In this document: positions 5,212 to 6,651 of the stretch, piece by piece
Numbering within the stretch: position 1 is the first letter of the stretch
Layout of the letters: each line of letters starts with the position of its first letter
Origin: an uncultured Prevotellaceae bacterium
Lineage (GTDB): Bacteria > Bacteroidota > Bacteroidia > Bacteroidales > Bacteroidaceae
NCBI GenBank assembly: GCA_946413885.1
Contig: CAMKMK010000128.1
Span: forward strand, 1 to 6,651
Direction of reading: 5' to 3'
DNA: 6,651 bases
Position numbers and translations under genes: made by a program
Notes under the pieces: model-generated
Databases searched by the model: none
The model's input: only the letters and a program-made list of their open reading frames with translations
Told to the model about the DNA's origin: nothing

Positions 5212-6249
5212 ATGATATTTGAACAAAACAAGTCTCTCCTTCCCTATAATACATTCGGATTAGACGTCAGGGCCTCGTATTTTGCTGAGTACACTAGCGA
5301 GGATGCTTTGCTGGAGATTCTCGACGAGTATAAGCGCTCCTATGCCCACTTACCGCTATTGCATGTTGGTAGAGGCAGCAATCTTCTATTCCTAAAGGAT
5401 TTTTCAGGACTTGTCCTCCATTCACGCATCCTTGGCATCGATGAGTTGGAATCAGATGATCCCTCAGAAGTGTTGCTTCGTGTGGGAGCTGGGGTCGTAT
5501 GGGATGATCTTGTTTCGACTTGCATCTCTCACAGCTGGTACGGATTGGAGAACCTTTCTTTTGTTCCAGGTGAGGTGGGAGCCAGTGCTGTACAGAATAT
5601 TGGCGCGTATGGTTCTGAGGTCAAGGATTTCATTCAATCTGTGGAATGCGTGTCTCTTTTAACTGGAGAAAAACGTGTTTTCCAGGTTGAAGAGTGCCAA
5701 TATGCTTATCGAAGCAGTATCTTCAAGCATGAGTTGCAAGGACAGTTCGCCGTCACTCATGTCACCTATCGTCTCAGCCATCGTTTTACTCCCAACCTCG
5801 AATACGAAGCTCTTCGTACCACGTTGAATTCTCATGGGATATCTGTGGACACGCTTACAGCTCAGCAGTTGCGTAAAGTCGTTATAGGCATTCGTCAATC
5901 CAAGTTGCCAGATCCTAAGGTTTTAGGCAATGCAGGTAGTTTCTTCATGAATCCTATCATCTCGAAGGAACAGTTTGAGCAAATTCGTGAGAAATACCCC
6001 ACGATACCTTCTTATCCCATCAATGATACTCGCGTCAAGGTTCCTGCAGGATGGCTTATCGAGCAGGTTGGTTGGAAAGGTCGTTCCTTGGGGCCTGCAG
6101 CCGTTTATGATCGTCAGGCTTTGGTGATTGTCAATCTTGGTGATGCCTCAGGGGCTGATATCCTGTCTCTTTACAATTCAATCCGATTGGCTGTTCGCAT
6201 GGAGTTTGGAATCGACCTTCAATCCGAAGTGAACTTCATCCTGAAATGA
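5212..6249 (+). CDS. murB: UDP-N-acetylmuramate dehydrogenase (UDP-N-acetylenolpyruvoylglucosamine reductase)
   Basis: Reduces UDP-GlcNAc-enolpyruvate to UDP-MurNAc with NADPH and FAD, the second committed step of peptidoglycan precursor synthesis (cytoplasm). The 345-residue length fits type I (E. coli-like) MurB. Visible: the opening NTFGLDVRA (13-21); the FAD-binding signature LLHVGRGSNLLFL (49-61); GAGVVWDDLV (93-102); FVPGEVGASAVQNIGAYGSEVKDFI (117-141); YAYRSSIFK (165-172), with the substrate-binding Arg167; GNAGSFFMNP (239-248), with Ser243 in the place of the proton donor; PAGWLIEQVGWKG (278-290); and C-terminal SEVNFI with Glu339 as the catalytic acid. All active-site residues are present. 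I chose ATG 5212; GTG at 5206 is in frame, but it forms part of a Shine-Dalgarno-like AGGTGG (5204-5209) just before the ATG. It follows the lipoprotein gene by 21 nt. Confidence 0.97.
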   Translation: MIFEQNKSLLPYNTFGLDVRASYFAEYTSEDALLEILDEYKRSYAHLPLLHVGRGSNLLFLKDFSGLVLHSRILGIDELESDDPSEVLLRVGAGVVWDDLVSTCISHSWYGLENLSFVPGEVGASAVQNIGAYGSEVKDFIQSVECVSLLTGEKRVFQVEECQYAYRSSIFKHELQGQFAVTHVTYRLSHRFTPNLEYEALRTTLNSHGISVDTLTAQQLRKVVIGIRQSKLPDPKVLGNAGSFFMNPIISKEQFEQIREKYPTIPSYPINDTRVKVPAGWLIEQVGWKGRSLGPAAVYDRQALVIVNLGDASGADILSLYNSIRLAVRMEFGIDLQSEVNFILK

Positions 6250-6252
6250 CGT

Positions 6253-6285
6253 AAAAAAAGGGAAGCCCAAATTGATGAACTTCCC
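6253..6285 (-). terminator. Rho-independent terminator of the minus-strand phosphodiesterase gene
   Basis: Read on the minus strand, GGGAAG (6285-6280) pairs with CTTCCC (6265-6260) across a 14-nt loop. It is followed at once by seven T (6259-6253). The structure starts 16 nt after the gene's stop codon and ends 3 nt before the murB stop. In the plus direction the stem is followed by TCGTGTTTCTGAGTTT, so it may also weakly terminate murB. Confidence 0.8.
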
Positions 6286-6300
6286 TCGTGTTTCTGAGTT

Positions 6301-6651
6301 TCAAAGTATCCTATCACTCCTTTTCAGTTGAGAGACAGACTTGTCGTCATCAGCTTTGGGTTGATAATGGAAACGATAATAGTCGTAAACCTCTTTGGCT
6401 GTTTCAGGAGCATTGGTGGTGATGTAGTCAATGTCGAGATTCGACATTTCTATCATCTCATCCTTGCTGTCGATGGTCCAGACGTTGGTTGTCATGCCCA
6501 GTTCCCTGGCTTTAGGGATCCACGTGGGGTTGTTGCGGTAATGCTTTGCCTGATAATCTAGACCCATGATGCCGTAATCGTAAAGGGTTTGTGGGTCTTT
6601 GTCGCCATTCAGGTAAGCAACGTGGGCATCAGGATCCAGTCTGACAATTTC
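6301..6651 (-). CDS. Glycerophosphodiester phosphodiesterase-family protein, C-terminal part (5' end off the window)
   Basis: Enzymes of this family split glycerophosphodiesters into glycerol 3-phosphate and an alcohol using a metal ion on a TIM barrel; in Bacteroidetes many are exported. Only the last 116 residues are here: the frame is open to the right edge, and the ATG at 6567 is internal because coding continues upstream with EIVRLDPDAHVAYLNGD. Support for the family comes from the barrel's last strands: HVAYLNGD, GIMGLDYQAKHYRNNPTWIPKARELGM, TTNVWTIDSKDEM (the typical V-N-V-W-T strand) and DIDYITTNAPE (equivalent of G-x-D-x-I-T-T-D-x-P). The catalytic His/Glu residues lie in the missing N-terminal part, so activity cannot be judged. 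A charged tail of about 30 residues (YDYYRFHYQPKADDDKS onward) extends past the barrel. The gene is convergent with murB, sharing a terminator region. Confidence 0.88.
   Translation of the reverse strand, partial: EIVRLDPDAHVAYLNGDKDPQTLYDYGIMGLDYQAKHYRNNPTWIPKARELGMTTNVWTIDSKDEMIEMSNLDIDYITTNAPETAKEVYDYYRFHYQPKADDDKSVSQLKRSDRIL

Noticed and set aside
6328..6561. 77-codon plus-strand frame opposite the phosphodiesterase gene
   Set aside because: It is antisense to clear GDPD motifs on the minus strand and has no signature of its own.

Overview
The window reads as ordinary chromosomal housekeeping DNA from a member of the Bacteroidales, most likely a Prevotella-like organism. Three things support this. 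The RecR, PheS and MurB sequences are of Bacteroidetes type. A lipoprotein of the DUF4348 family, known mainly from Bacteroidales, is present. The only clear promoter signals are Bacteroidetes-type -7 boxes (TAnnTTTG), and most genes lack obvious Shine-Dalgarno sites. The taxonomic call is inference from family knowledge, not from a search.

Left block, + strand, 1-2964: the 3' end of hisB (imidazoleglycerol-phosphate dehydratase), then recR, a small four-helix membrane protein of unknown function, a family-2 glycosyltransferase of the rhamnosyltransferase (WbbL/RfbF) type, and a GNAT acetyltransferase. Gaps are 36, 37, 24 and 5 nt and no internal terminator is visible, so the set is probably co-transcribed. 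The encoded jobs (histidine synthesis, recombinational repair, cell-surface glycan assembly, acetylation) have no obvious shared pathway.

Centre, 2965-3189: a 225-nt convergent intergenic region. Its right half holds five degenerate copies of a roughly 22-nt unit built on the palindromic core TCAACACGTGTTGA. Three copies keep the right half-site and two keep the left half-site. They can fold into nested hairpins and run up to the pheS stop codon. This is the least ordinary element of the window.

Right block: pheS (Phe-tRNA synthetase alpha) on the - strand, 3190-4212, is divergent from a + strand pair made of a DUF4348 lipoprotein (4336-5190) and murB (5212-6249). The 123-nt divergent spacer carries one -7 box on each strand. 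murB converges on the 3' end of a glycerophosphodiester phosphodiesterase-like gene (6301-6651, - strand, running off the right edge). A clean intrinsic terminator for that gene lies between them. I see no tRNA or rRNA genes, CRISPR, insertion sequence, phage or defence genes.
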